A stretch of DNA of 64,000 nucleotides from positions 834,578-898,577 of the forward strand of contig NW_005198244.1 in assembly GCF_000372725.1 (NCBI RefSeq), in the 5' to 3' direction. How positions within the stretch are numbered: the first letter of the stretch is position 1; the number at the start of each line of letters is the position of its first letter. Below the pieces are notes generated by a model. That model was not told the DNA's origin. It worked only from the letters and a program-made list of their open reading frames with translations, and searched no databases. Source of the DNA: Emiliania huxleyi CCMP1516. Taxonomy: Eukaryota; Haptophyta; Isochrysidales; Noelaerhabdaceae. A program made the position numbers and the translations under genes. Shown here piece by piece: positions 34,116 to 43,145 of the stretch.

Positions 34116-34910
34116 ATGCCCACGCTGCTGCTGGACGTCGTTGTCGACGAGCTCCTCACGCTGATCGCCGGCTTCCTGCCTGCCCACTCCGTGTGCGCTG
34201 CACGAGCCACCTGCCAGCGCCTGCTCCGAATCGCCAGCTCTGACCAGTTGTGGCGGCCGCTTGCGCTTTGGCTTCCAGGAATGGGCGCTGCTTATGCTAC
34301 AGCAGCACCGGCTGATCCGGTGCCGTGGCGCGCCATCCTCGCGTCGTGGACGGCCTCGCACGTGGCGCACGCAGTCGACGCGGCGGCCGAGCGGCTGCAG
34401 GCCGACGGCAAGCGCGCACACAGCAGCCAGCGGCTTACGCAGGCGCGCCTAAGGCAGACACTGCAGCGGGCAGAGTCGGCGCGTACCGTGCGCGAAAGGC
34501 GTAGCGGCGAGCGGCAGCGCCTCCTTGCCGCGCATGCCGCCTGGCGCGAAGAGACCCACCAGCCGAGCTGGAGGCTTCCACAGAGAGAGGCCGCGCCGCC
34601 GCCGTGCGCGCGCAGCATCGCCGACGCGCAGCGCGCGCTTGATGAGGCCGCCCGCCATGTGCTGGTGGCGGAGGCGTCGGTCCTCCGCACCAAGCAGGAA
34701 CTGCGCGCGCTGATGGGCGACATCTCGAGGATCGACGGCCAGCGGCGCCAGCTGGTGATGGCCGCCTCGCAGGCGCACAACGTGGCGCGGCGGTGCGCGG
34801 CGCAGGTGCCGAGAGGGCTTGTCGCGGAAGCGGTCGGCCACCGCGGCCGCTGCTGGCCGGTGACTCATCAGGGCGGGGGGAGCTCGTCCTCGGACCCACG
34901 AGCCATGTGA
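34116..34910 (+). CDS. F-box protein with coiled-coil tail
   Basis: A 264-residue single-exon protein. Residues 5-50 form an F-box-like motif: VVDELLTLIAGFLPAHSV then CQRLLRIASSDQLWRPLAL. Residues about 80-230 are Ala/Arg/Gln-rich helices with two coiled-coil stretches. F-box proteins recruit targets to SCF ubiquitin ligases; no known substrate-binding domain is visible, so partners are unknown. I use the ATG at 34116, just before the F-box; upstream in-frame codons belong to the MITE. Confidence 0.65.
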   Translation: MPTLLLDVVVDELLTLIAGFLPAHSVCAARATCQRLLRIASSDQLWRPLALWLPGMGAAYATAAPADPVPWRAILASWTASHVAHAVDAAAERLQADGKRAHSSQRLTQARLRQTLQRAESARTVRERRSGERQRLLAAHAAWREETHQPSWRLPQREAAPPPCARSIADAQRALDEAARHVLVAEASVLRTKQELRALMGDISRIDGQRRQLVMAASQAHNVARRCAAQVPRGLVAEAVGHRGRCWPVTHQGGGSSSSDPRAM

Positions 34911-35840
34911 CAACTGACAATTTAGAGAGGGGTCGCGGGTAGCGTTACTTTGGTGTCGGAGCCATGGTCGGAGCACGGGTGAAAGGAGCGCCGCCGCCCC
35001 GGAAAAAAGCAAAATACATATTAGCCCTATACGCGTGTATCGAGACATCGTTGAGACGTTGTGGGGTACTGGGCTGGGTTTTTAGGCATTGTGGGGTTGG
35101 CACTCCCATCGACCCTCATGACCTCCTGCGGTCTCTGAGATGGACACCAGTGGGTGTGGGACCACAGTCAGGATACACTCGAAGGCTGGGTAAGCAGTAG
35201 AGGTGGATACTCGACGCGTCCCACATGGTCTGTGTCGCTGTCGGCACGCTGTCGACAGGACGTCGAGCGACACCGGTGGCAGTGCCACCCAGGAGTGGTC
35301 GGGCAGTCTCCCGTCATGAGAGAGCCACCATGTGATCCGTATGATGATTCCTGACAACCGCCTCAGTCAACCTTCGTCACAGTTCCCGCTCTGAGAGGAG
35401 CTGCGGGTCAGTTCGACAGCTGGAGCTGTGTCGCCGGCGTGCGGCGGCCTGCCTCCGGAGGTGCCTCTGAGGTGGTCACCGTGAGAGAACGCGTTCGAAT
35501 TTTCACTCCGGAACTTCAACTTCACACGCGCACCGGCCAGGGCTACAATAGTGCCAGTGAGGCGGAGGCGCGAGTCGGAAGGCCGCACCGTCAAGTGTTT
35601 TCGTCATTTTCCTACAATCGCTGTGAACCCAGCCACGTATCATCAGAAGAGACGCGAAGAGCGACGTCAGGGACGCTGCGGTCAGAGTGCGTGAGAGACG
35701 GACGGACTTATCCCCAGGACTCTCGACGGGTCTCCGATGGCCGCTTGGAAGTTCATCATGATGACTGCGCAGGGAAGGGCCCGTTCTCTCGCATCGCGTC
35801 ATGCTGTGTCGCGTCACGATCTGCTGGGGCGAATTCTTCT
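34911..35840. other. no firm gene
   Basis: A long plus-strand frame runs through here into the gene at 36408, but its first 300 residues have no domain-like pattern and overlap a better minus-strand gene at 35841-36209. I treat 34911-35840 as non-coding. Confidence 0.45.
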
Positions 35841-36209
35841 CTACCTCGGGCGCTGCTTCCGCTCATCGATCAGGTTGCCCTCCTCGTCACGCACAAACGG
35901 ATTCTTTCTCGCCCGCTTCAGTTCATGAACCGGTTCAGCGCGCCGCCGCTCGGCCTCAGTCATCCGCTCGCCTACGGCGGGCTGCGCACGAATGAAGGCA
36001 AGTCCCAATGGCGGCTCTCGACCGTTCAAGTGGTGGGCACGTGGGCGAGACGGAGGCTGCAGCAGAGCCTCCTCACCCGGCTCCGCAAGGCGAAGGCCTT
36101 GCACTCCCACTCGCATCGCGGAACGAGGCCGCGCTGTGAGCCCGCCGACTGTGAGCCCGCCGAGCGACACTGCGGGCGCAATGAAGGCGAAGAGCATAAG
36201 GGCTCGCAT
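35841..36209 (-). CDS. small protein with signal/transit leader, probably plastid
   Basis: A 122-residue protein that begins MRALMLFAFIAPAVSLGG, a clear signal peptide, then an Arg/Ala-rich stretch like a plastid transit peptide. The C-terminal 45 residues are charged (MTEAERRRAEPVHELKR, ARKNPFVRDEEGNLIDER) and look like a small soluble subunit. I do not recognise the family. It is divergent from the cupin-like gene at 36408, which has the same kind of leader. Confidence 0.5.
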   Translation of the reverse strand: MRALMLFAFIAPAVSLGGLTVGGLTARPRSAMRVGVQGLRLAEPGEEALLQPPSRPRAHHLNGREPPLGLAFIRAQPAVGERMTEAERRRAEPVHELKRARKNPFVRDEEGNLIDERKQRPR

Positions 36210-36407
36210 CGCGTGGTGGCCACGAGTCTTTACGACGAACTCGAGTCGGGCGTCGAGGGCTTCGATGCAAAGCGCTTCGATGCGAGTCCGCAGCTTCGGC
36301 GCGTTATTTTGTTTTGCTGCTCTCAGATTTGCGCGGGCTGGTCTCGACTGTCCAGGTCTCCAGGTCGCGAGCTGCGTTGTCGGCGTTTGGTGGGTGGTGT
36401 TTTGTCA
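36210..36407. promoter_or_regulatory. shared upstream interval of two leader-bearing genes
   Basis: The 198 bp between the divergent ATGs at 36209 and 36408 must carry both promoters. A TTTTGTTTTGCTGCTC stretch near 36308 is the only T-rich segment. Confidence 0.3.
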
Positions 36408-36947
36408 ATGACGCCGTTAATGCTGCTCCTAACGACTACCTCCTTCTCCGTAACCACTGCGCACTCGTTACCGGCGCGTACGACGCCGCCTGGTGTACCA
36501 CATGGAGCCATCGCCTATCGCACGCAGAGGCCTCGATCGCCCTCACCAACCTTGGTGGCTGTCGAGCTCGAGCAGGCAACCGCCGACCGGCTGCGACAGC
36601 TTGGGTTGGTTGGAAACTACGACAACATCTGGCTCGACACTGCAGTCACCGCCGAAAAGCCACTGAGCGAGACGCTTCCTGAGGGCGCGAACCGGATCGT
36701 CGAGAGCGGCAGGGGAACGCTCTCCGTCGGAGGCGAGACGTACCCGCTCAAGAAAGATACGGTCATCACCGTCGTTGACGGCCCCGCCGAGATGGTCTGG
36801 TCGGCGAGCGGAGATGAGGAGCTGGTGCTGCTGCTGAGCGAGTACTGGTCACCACCGCGAGTCTTTGCTCGGACTTTTGCTGCCCCGATCTGGGCATTGA
36901 TGGGACTCTCCGTCTTTGCGGGCAACTTCCTGTCCGGCGGCGGGTGA
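36408..36947 (+). CDS. cupin-like plastid protein with C-terminal membrane anchor
   Basis: A 179-residue protein. MTPLMLLLTTTSFSVTTAHS is a signal peptide, followed by a Thr/Pro/Arg-rich transit-like region to about residue 50. Residues 80-145 have a cupin-type beta pattern: ESGRGTLSVGGETYPLKKDT, then ITVVDGPAEMVWSASGDEELVLLLSEYW split between strands. A hydrophobic segment (FAAPIWALMGLSVFAGNFL) ends the protein. The metal-binding His residues of classic cupins are not evident, so it may be a non-catalytic member. The long in-frame stretch upstream of 36408 is not used, because the signal peptide marks the start. Confidence 0.6.
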   Translation: MTPLMLLLTTTSFSVTTAHSLPARTTPPGVPHGAIAYRTQRPRSPSPTLVAVELEQATADRLRQLGLVGNYDNIWLDTAVTAEKPLSETLPEGANRIVESGRGTLSVGGETYPLKKDTVITVVDGPAEMVWSASGDEELVLLLSEYWSPPRVFARTFAAPIWALMGLSVFAGNFLSGGG

Positions 36948-37547
36948 GGCTGAGAGTGATCATCTAGAAAGAGAGGCGCGTGCTCGGGCGCCCGCGGCGA
37001 TCAAGAGCGGCGCGGCGGGAAAAACTAACTCGCTCGTTGTCCCTGACTCGTACAGGGCGGGGACCTGTTCCTTTTTACCCATCTCCAGAGGTGTCCGTTT
37101 TATTTATTTATTATTTATTGACTCGTTCTCAAACAGAAGTCAGAACGATGAACGTAAACAGACAAGGCGCTGCGCTATATTTGCGTACACTTCTCTCGCA
37201 GCTCGGCACAAAATTGAGCGATGAGAAGAGTCGCGGTCCGTTTTATCCGGTTGGTAGAAGAGAGGAGGCGCGCGACAAAGTCGAGAGAGCACACCGCCAC
37301 ACACACACATGAACCTGGGCCTCCCCGCTCTCTTGCTCTTGATGTTGACGCTTAACCCCTCCCAGCTCCCCCACAATTCCCCGCTGTGTGTGTGCGCAAG
37401 CGCATGCGCTGCGGCCGCAGCGCATGCGCACACATACTGGGGCGCACGGGATGGGGCGCACGAGGCCCACCGGCACCGCGCGGCATGTGGCTACTGCACG
37501 CACCAGGCGGGCCCGCGGTGGGCTGGCCACATTCTGCACGAGGCATG
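36948..37547. other. no gene; ATTT-rich motif and CA/GCGCA-rich stretches
   Basis: A TGTCCGTTTTATTTATTTATTATTT motif lies at 37092-37120, the third copy in the window. Around 37390-37435 GCGCATGCGC-type palindromes occur (CGCATGCGCTGCGGCCGCAGCGCATGCG is one long inverted repeat). No frame has a domain. Confidence 0.5.
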
Positions 37548-40198
37548 CTAGCAGATGGAGGGCTCCGCCCCCTCCCACGCGACCGCCGCGTCCTTCCACC
37601 GCGTACTCAGCACCGCCGCCAGCCCGCGCGGCTCGAGCGGCACTCCGCGCGCGCCGCCCGGCGTGAGCGACACGCGCGACAGGCAGCGCTTGTGCTCGTG
37701 GCCACGCGACGAGAGGCCGTTATAATGGAAGAGCGTCACTATACCGCCGGCGGCAGCGGCGGCCGCTGCCGCGGCCGCCGCCGCCTCCTCCCGGACCGCC
37801 GCTTCCGCCGCCGCTCGCGCAGCCTCGGCGCCAACCACGGCGGCCGCTGCGGCTGCGGCGTCGGCGTCGGCGGTGGGCAGAGGCACGGCGGCCGCCGCCG
37901 CCGTGGCAGCGGCGAGGAGGGCGGACGCCTTTGGGTGGCGCGGCAGCGTCGCGCGCTGGAATGCGTCCCACGTCACGATGAGGAGCGAGTCGGGGTCCAC
38001 CTCCTTGCGCAGCGTGTCGTAGTCCGGCAGCACGCCGCTGTACTCTGGCGGGAGGGAGGAGACGAGCGGGCGCAGCGCCTCGATCGAGACGAAGCCTTGC
38101 CTGAGGATGTGTCGTGGACGCGTCGTGGACGCGTCGTGGACGCGCCTCCCCCCTCGCCGACGGGGCGGGCAAGCAGCTCGCACCCGTCCCCGTCGAACTC
38201 TGCGAACCGGCGCTGCAGCTCCTCTTCGAGCGCCTGCAAGGTCCACGGCACGAGGCAGCGCTGGGGCCTCCGCGGCGGTGGGCGCGGCCAAGGGCGGCAA
38301 GGCGCGCCTCGAGTGCGGACGGCGCGGCGGCGGAGGCCGAGGTGGCAAAGAGGATGGAGTAGTGCGTCTGTGACGCGACCACCCAGATCGGGCTCGAGGG
38401 GCACTTGAGCCGCGACCCAACCTGCGCGGGGGAAAGGCAGAGCATGTCGGCAGGAGGGCAGGGCGGGACGGACGGACGGACGGACGGAGGGACGGGGGTG
38501 AGACGGACGGACGGAGGGACGGGGGCGGGACGGACGGACGGACGGACGGACGGACGGACGGACGGGGGTGGGAAGGACGGACGGACGGGGGTGGGAAGGT
38601 GGCGCGACCTCGACGTAGCGCAGCGCCTCTAGCTCAGAGAGAAGGCCGACGGGCGGCGTCGCGCGGATGCCGCGCAGCACGAAGCCGCCGCCGAGGTTCC
38701 TCTCTCCGTCGAATAGGTGGGCGACCTACGGCGGCTCCGCAGGCGGGTCCGGGAGACAGGCTCCGCCCCCCGGGCTCCTCTCTCCATTCCAAGAGGCGCT
38801 GCGCCGCTGCGCCGGTCAGCATCAGGCTGAGAGCCTCCTGCGGCGCGGTGGTTGGGGCTAGGGTGGGGGGTGCGGGGTGGGGGGTAGCGGTAGGGGGTTG
38901 GGCTCGGGCGGAGAGCCTCCTGCGGCGGATGGGGTTCGGGCGGCGCTCTCGGCTTCCGGCTCGCGTTTCGGGAGCGGCAAAAGGGTCAAGCCAGTCAGAG
39001 GCAGCCGCGGGGACTGCGCGGGTTTCGGGTCTAGGCGGCGTCCTGCGCGCAATGGCCAAAGGTCGGGTCGAGCAGCGGCGCCTCGCCGTCGTCGCGCTCC
39101 GCCGCCACCAGAGCCAGCCCGCGCGTGAGCAAGACCGAGCAGAGGAAGCCGAGCGCACCTGCAAGGGGGCGGCACAACCCAAGTGTGAGCCGCGCTGACC
39201 TCTCCGGACCGGCAAGCCCACGCCGCCGCCAGACGCACCGCTCCCGCCCCGCAGCCGAGACGCGCGCGCGGAGAGCAGCGCCCGCGTCTCCTCCCAGCTC
39301 CGCGCCTCCGCCGCCGCGCCCGCGATGGCACCGACCGCTTCGTGCAGCGGCGGCGGGTCTGCAGTCTCTGGAGCAGCCTCTGCCGCCTCCTCCGCCAGCG
39401 CCACGACGGAGACGCCTCGCGGCGGCGGCACGCCCTCGGCGCCGCTGGGCGCGACGGCGGCCTGTACGGAGGGAGGCGGGGAGGGAGGTGGAGAGGGAGG
39501 AGGAGAGGGGAGGTGGGGAGGGAGGAGGGGTGGGGAGGGAGGCAGGGAGGAGGGGTGGGGAGGAGTGTCAGCGGCGGAGCTCTGGACCTGCCACAAAATA
39601 TCTGTGAGCCCGCAGAGCAGCGCCTCGGCCGCCGCCTCGGACGGCGCCGCCAGAGCCTCCTCGCTCGCCTCTCCGAGCCACGACTGCGCGCCCTGCAGCT
39701 TGCGCGCGCGCGGCTCCGGGTCAAAGAGCAGCCGGCGCAGCGTGAAGGCCTGGAGAGGGCGCGAAATCTGGCTGAGGGTGTGGGTACGTGCGAGGGGCTT
39801 TGGGGACCGAGGCACGGCCGGGGATATACTCGCGCCTGCGCCGCGGCGAGCACCGCACACGGCCCGCCTTGGTTCTGCGCGAGGCCGGCCGTGAAGGCGG
39901 GTGCGTCGCCGTCCCCGGAGGCGGCCGGCGCCGCAGCAAAACTGATGCCCTGCCCGAGCCACTGCTGCGCAACGGCAGGAGACGTCTCGCCAAATATGAC
40001 GGCGAGCAGCGCCGCCGTCGCCGAGTCGGCAGCCCCACCACAGACGGCACAGCCGCCGCTCGCGCTCTCTGTTGCGAGAGAGAGCGCGAGCGCACGACGG
40101 AGCTCGTCGTCGTCGTCCTGCCTCGGCGACTGCTGCTGGAGGGAGAGCGCGAGCGCCGCCTCCAGCTCCTCCTGCTCTGTCCGCCGCGCCGTCGTCAT
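37548..40198 (-). CDS. MINDY3: MINDY-3-type deubiquitinase with two N-terminal UIMs
   Basis: Nine exons (40198-39836, 39749-39588, 39461-39248, 39158-39043, 38837-38805, 38725-38609, 38421-38308, 38233-38184, 38100-37548) give 573 residues, every joint in phase. Two ubiquitin-interacting motifs come first (EELEAALALSLQQQ, DELRRALALSLATE). The catalytic part follows MINDY-3: QNQGGPCAVLAAAQ with the nucleophile Cys, FTLRRLLFDP, LGFLCSVLLTRG, LLDPTFGHC with the catalytic His, LMLTGAA, LFDGERN, LEALRYVEVGSRLKCP and PIWVVASQTHYSILFA. Then an EF-hand-like loop (EFDGDGQGFVSIEAL), an Ala-rich stretch and FHYNGL. MINDY enzymes trim K48-linked ubiquitin chains. Introns carry minisatellites (GACG, GTCGTGGACGC). 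Donors are GT, GC and one apparent GA (CAG/GACGCC). Confidence 0.85.
38458..38600. repeat. intronic GACG minisatellite
   Basis: GGACGGAC units interrupted by GGGACGGGGGTG fill most of the intron 38422-38608 of the MINDY-3 gene. Another short array, CGTCGTGGACG repeated about three times, lies in the intron 38101-38183. Confidence 0.85.
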
Positions 40199-40373
40199 CT
40201 CGAAACACAGTGGAAAGCGGTGCGACGAAAGAGAATTTTATCGACCAACACTTTCGATAGACCGAAAGTAAGATCGTTCGGTGCAGAAACCCCGGCCATG
40301 CCCATGTAACGCAATTGTGCTCGATTTTTGATTTTTTGGTCGAGAAGTGTCTCCAAGTCTTCTGGACCCATCG

Positions 40374-41144
40374 ATGGCCGTCGCCTCGACGCCGCTCGTC
40401 GCGGCACCATCGTGCCCGGCCTGGGCGAAGCATCGTCGCGGGCGCCAGCCGCAGTTCGACGGCAAGCCGTGCGAGCCTGCCGAGGAGGAGGACATGTGGC
40501 TGTGCCTGGCCGACGGCCGCGCGCGCAGCACCGCCGACCTGAAGCGCCTGGCGACAGCCGCTCGGGTGCGAGCGAAACGAGCAGGAGATGCAGCCGCCGC
40601 GAACACGCGCGATCGGCAGGCGCGCGACCAGCGCCGCCGGCAGCGTGAGCAGCACGACCGGCGCGCAGCGCCGGCGGTCGCCAAGACCGTGCGCCCACAA
40701 CGCGGCCAGTGCGGCTGCCCGGCGCACGCGGTGTGCGGCATGTGCGTCGACCAGGGCAAGCTCGCCGCGGCCGAGCAGGCGGCCATCGACCTGGAGACGC
40801 GCTTCCACGCCTCGACGAACGTCGTCATGGACCTGGAGCGGCCCGAGGACGAGACGGCGGCGCTGCTGCAGCGCTGCGTGCACGTCTCCGACGAGACGAA
40901 GCGGCGGCTGCTGGGCGAGTGGAGCGACGAGCGCATGGCGCACGCGCTGCCGCTGCACGCATGCGCCTCGTGCGGCGTGCGGGACCCGTCGCTGACGTAC
41001 ACGCGGGTTGACGTGTCGGCGCTGCCGCGTACTGTGTCTGTGCGCGTAGCCGGCGGCGAAGACGAGACGCGGCACGTGTTTGAGCTCTCGCCCGAGCAGT
41101 GCGCTAAGTATCGAGGTCTTCAAAACAAAAAGGTGCGGTGTTGA
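40374..41144 (+). CDS. fragment resembling the N-terminal part of Helitron-type helicase ORFs
   Basis: A 256-residue frame with a basic, Gln/Arg-rich first half (a run near QARDQRRRQREQ) and a Cys-rich second half: CGCPAHAVCGMC, then LHACASCGVRDPSLTYTRVD and FELSPEQCAKYRGL. The CASCG-RD then YTRV order is like the domain (DUF6570-type) found ahead of Helitron-type helicases in protists; that match is from memory and tentative. The frame stops just before a CTC microsatellite and a dispersed repeat, and no helicase follows, so it looks truncated. Confidence 0.4.
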   Translation: MAVASTPLVAAPSCPAWAKHRRGRQPQFDGKPCEPAEEEDMWLCLADGRARSTADLKRLATAARVRAKRAGDAAAANTRDRQARDQRRRQREQHDRRAAPAVAKTVRPQRGQCGCPAHAVCGMCVDQGKLAAAEQAAIDLETRFHASTNVVMDLERPEDETAALLQRCVHVSDETKRRLLGEWSDERMAHALPLHACASCGVRDPSLTYTRVDVSALPRTVSVRVAGGEDETRHVFELSPEQCAKYRGLQNKKVRC

Positions 41145-41188
41145 TCGCCGCGGGAGCCCTCTTATGGTGCTGGTGGTGCTGCTGCTGC

Positions 41189-41515
41189 TGCTCCTCCTCC
41201 TCCTCCTCCTCCTCCTCCTCCTCCTCCTCCTCCTCCTCCTCCTCCTCCTCCTCCTCCTCCTCCTCCTCCTCCTCCTCCTTCCTCGTCCTCCTCCTCGTCC
41301 TCCTCGTCCTCCTCGTCCTCGTCCTCGTCCTCGTCCACGTCCTCCTCCTCCTCCTCCTCCTCCTCCTCCTCCTGTATGTATGTATGTAGGAAGGTGAAGA
41401 ACAGCCAGGCTCGGACTGGACACCAACGCGGTATGGGTGGACGCTGGACAGACAGATGATGACGACACGCACGAGCGACACAAACAAGCTCACAAGACAC
41501 ACAGCCAGCTGGCTG
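41189..41515. repeat. CTC microsatellite followed by dispersed repeat copy 1
   Basis: A CTC/CCT trinucleotide tract with CGTCCT variants runs from about 41189 to 41371. Immediately after it, 41374-41515 (from GTATGTATGTATGTAGGAAG to CCAGCTGGCTG) is a copy of the sequence at 55251-55415 in the same orientation. 41516-41683 holds no gene. Confidence 0.8.
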
Positions 41516-41683
41516 CCACACACCCTGAGTTGGCGTACACATAACTCAGGTCCAAATTCTTCCTGTCGCCCCCCCCTTTATCCAAGGTGCAAAGCGATAC
41601 TCCTAAATCAAAAAATAAAAAGAAATTCGCGGGGGAGCGCGCGCGTTCACGGCCTGCCCACGGCCCGGCCGCTCATCGTGATC

Positions 41684-42553
41684 ATGCTCGCCACAATCCT
41701 CCGCGAGATTGACGCCGGCATCGCCATCTTCATCGCCGTCGCTACAGCCATCCTGCTCAAGGAGTGCGCCGAGGCGGTCGCGGGCAGCGCTGGCGCGGGG
41801 GACCGTGGCTCGCTCGGAATTGCCGCGCTGCTGCTGGTGTCGTCCGCAGGCCGGATATCGGCGCGCCGCGCCGCGCGCGCTGCGACGCCAAAGCCCGTGC
41901 TTGCGGTCGACCTCGACGAGGTGTGCTGCGGCTATCTGCCAGCGTTCTGCAAGTTCTCGAACGCTGTCCACGGCACCAGCGTCGAGGCCGCCGACTTCCA
42001 CAGCTACATGTTCTGGGAGGTCGCCGGCTGCAGGCTCGCCTCGCGCGAGGCGGCGCTCGACCGCGTGTACGAGTTCCACGCCTCCGACTTCTTCGCGCGG
42101 ATCGAGCCGCTGCCGGGCGCGGCGGCGGCGCTGCGGCTGCTGCGCGCAAAGTTCGAGCTGCACGTGGTGACGTCGCGGCAGAGCGACATCGAGCCGCAGA
42201 CGCGCGCCTTTTTGGCGCGCCACTTTGAGGGCCTCTTCACGGCGGCGCACTTTGGCAACCACTTTGGGCGCGAGGGCGCCAAGACGAGCAAGCCAGAGAT
42301 GTGCAAGCGGATCGGCGCCGTCGCGCTGGTGGACGACTCGCTCACCTACGCGCGCCAGTGCGCCGCGGCGGGCATCCCCACTCTGCTCTTCGGCGCCTAC
42401 CCCTGGAATGCGACCGACGAGGCCCTCGACCTGTCCATCCGCCGCGTAGCGCGCTGGCAGGATGTGCTTGCGGAGCTGCTTGTGCGCTCCTCGCGCTCGG
42501 CCACTGCCACGCAGCGAGGCGGCTCCTCACCTCCCCCTGCTGCGAATAGGTGA
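41684..42553 (+). CDS. HAD-superfamily 5' nucleotidase-like phosphatase with N-terminal membrane segment
   Basis: A 289-residue protein. Residues 10-30 are hydrophobic (AGIAIFIAVATAILL) and probably anchor it. The HAD core follows: VLAVDLDEVCCGY (motif I, DxD), VVTSRQ (motif II Thr/Ser), a Lys in KTSKPEMC (motif III) and VALVDDSLTY (motif IV), the arrangement of 5'(3')-deoxyribonucleotidase-type enzymes. Substrate is unknown. I start at the ATG at 41684, just before the hydrophobic stretch. Single exon. Confidence 0.8.
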   Translation: MLATILREIDAGIAIFIAVATAILLKECAEAVAGSAGAGDRGSLGIAALLLVSSAGRISARRAARAATPKPVLAVDLDEVCCGYLPAFCKFSNAVHGTSVEAADFHSYMFWEVAGCRLASREAALDRVYEFHASDFFARIEPLPGAAAALRLLRAKFELHVVTSRQSDIEPQTRAFLARHFEGLFTAAHFGNHFGREGAKTSKPEMCKRIGAVALVDDSLTYARQCAAAGIPTLLFGAYPWNATDEALDLSIRRVARWQDVLAELLVRSSRSATATQRGGSSPPPAANR

Positions 42554-43145
42554 AGGGGCTGTGATCCGCTCTCTCTTCTCTGGCGCAGTCTACTCGGTCT
42601 TGCGCCTCTGTGGCGTGAGCACAAGCCACAAACCCGCGCCGACGGAAAGACTCGTGTATAATTTTGTGTGTGAGCTCTTGTCTCTCATCGGTTTTGAGCC
42701 AACACCACTGTGCTCTCTATGACCTAACTTATAACAACCTGCTCCGGCTGCTGCTTCTCCGACTGCTGCTGCGGCTGCTTCTCCAACTCGTGCTGCTGCG
42801 GCTGCTGCGGCTGCGGCTGCCGATCGATCGAGGCCCAAAAAATGATGTGTGTGGTGCTAGAGATATTTGTTGGATATCGTACTAGAAATCTCTCTCTCTC
42901 TGCGCACTGGCACTCTGGTGAGGGAGATCTACCTGGGAGCACTTTCTAACCAACAATCGGCTCTACTCACACACCTCGGATTAGATAACGTCCGTCCGGC
43001 AAGTCGACTTCGCCGCCAGATCCGCCCTGACCACCGTCGCCGTCGCAACAAACTCAGCGCCCCTCCTTCCTTGTTACCGCCGTCGCCGTCACTGCCCCAG
43101 CCGCTCAGCATTGCGCCTCGGCACCGGCATCACGGCCGTTGCGAC
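42554..43145. other. no firm gene; degenerate GCTGCT repeat
   Basis: A CTGCTGCGGCTGCTTCTCC-type degenerate repeat spans about 42740-42820. The frame of the next gene is open back to about 42867, but its extra 93 residues are Arg/Pro-rich and look like 5' UTR. Confidence 0.45.

Noticed and set aside
35439-36407. Upstream 323 codons of the cupin-like frame
   Set aside because: No domain pattern, overlap with the minus-strand gene 35841-36209, and a clear signal peptide starts at 36408.
38634-41483. 949-codon minus-strand open frame
   Set aside because: It runs through a CTC microsatellite, the divergent Helitron-type frame and several MINDY-3 introns. Only its middle pieces are real exons; the rest is open because of GC content.
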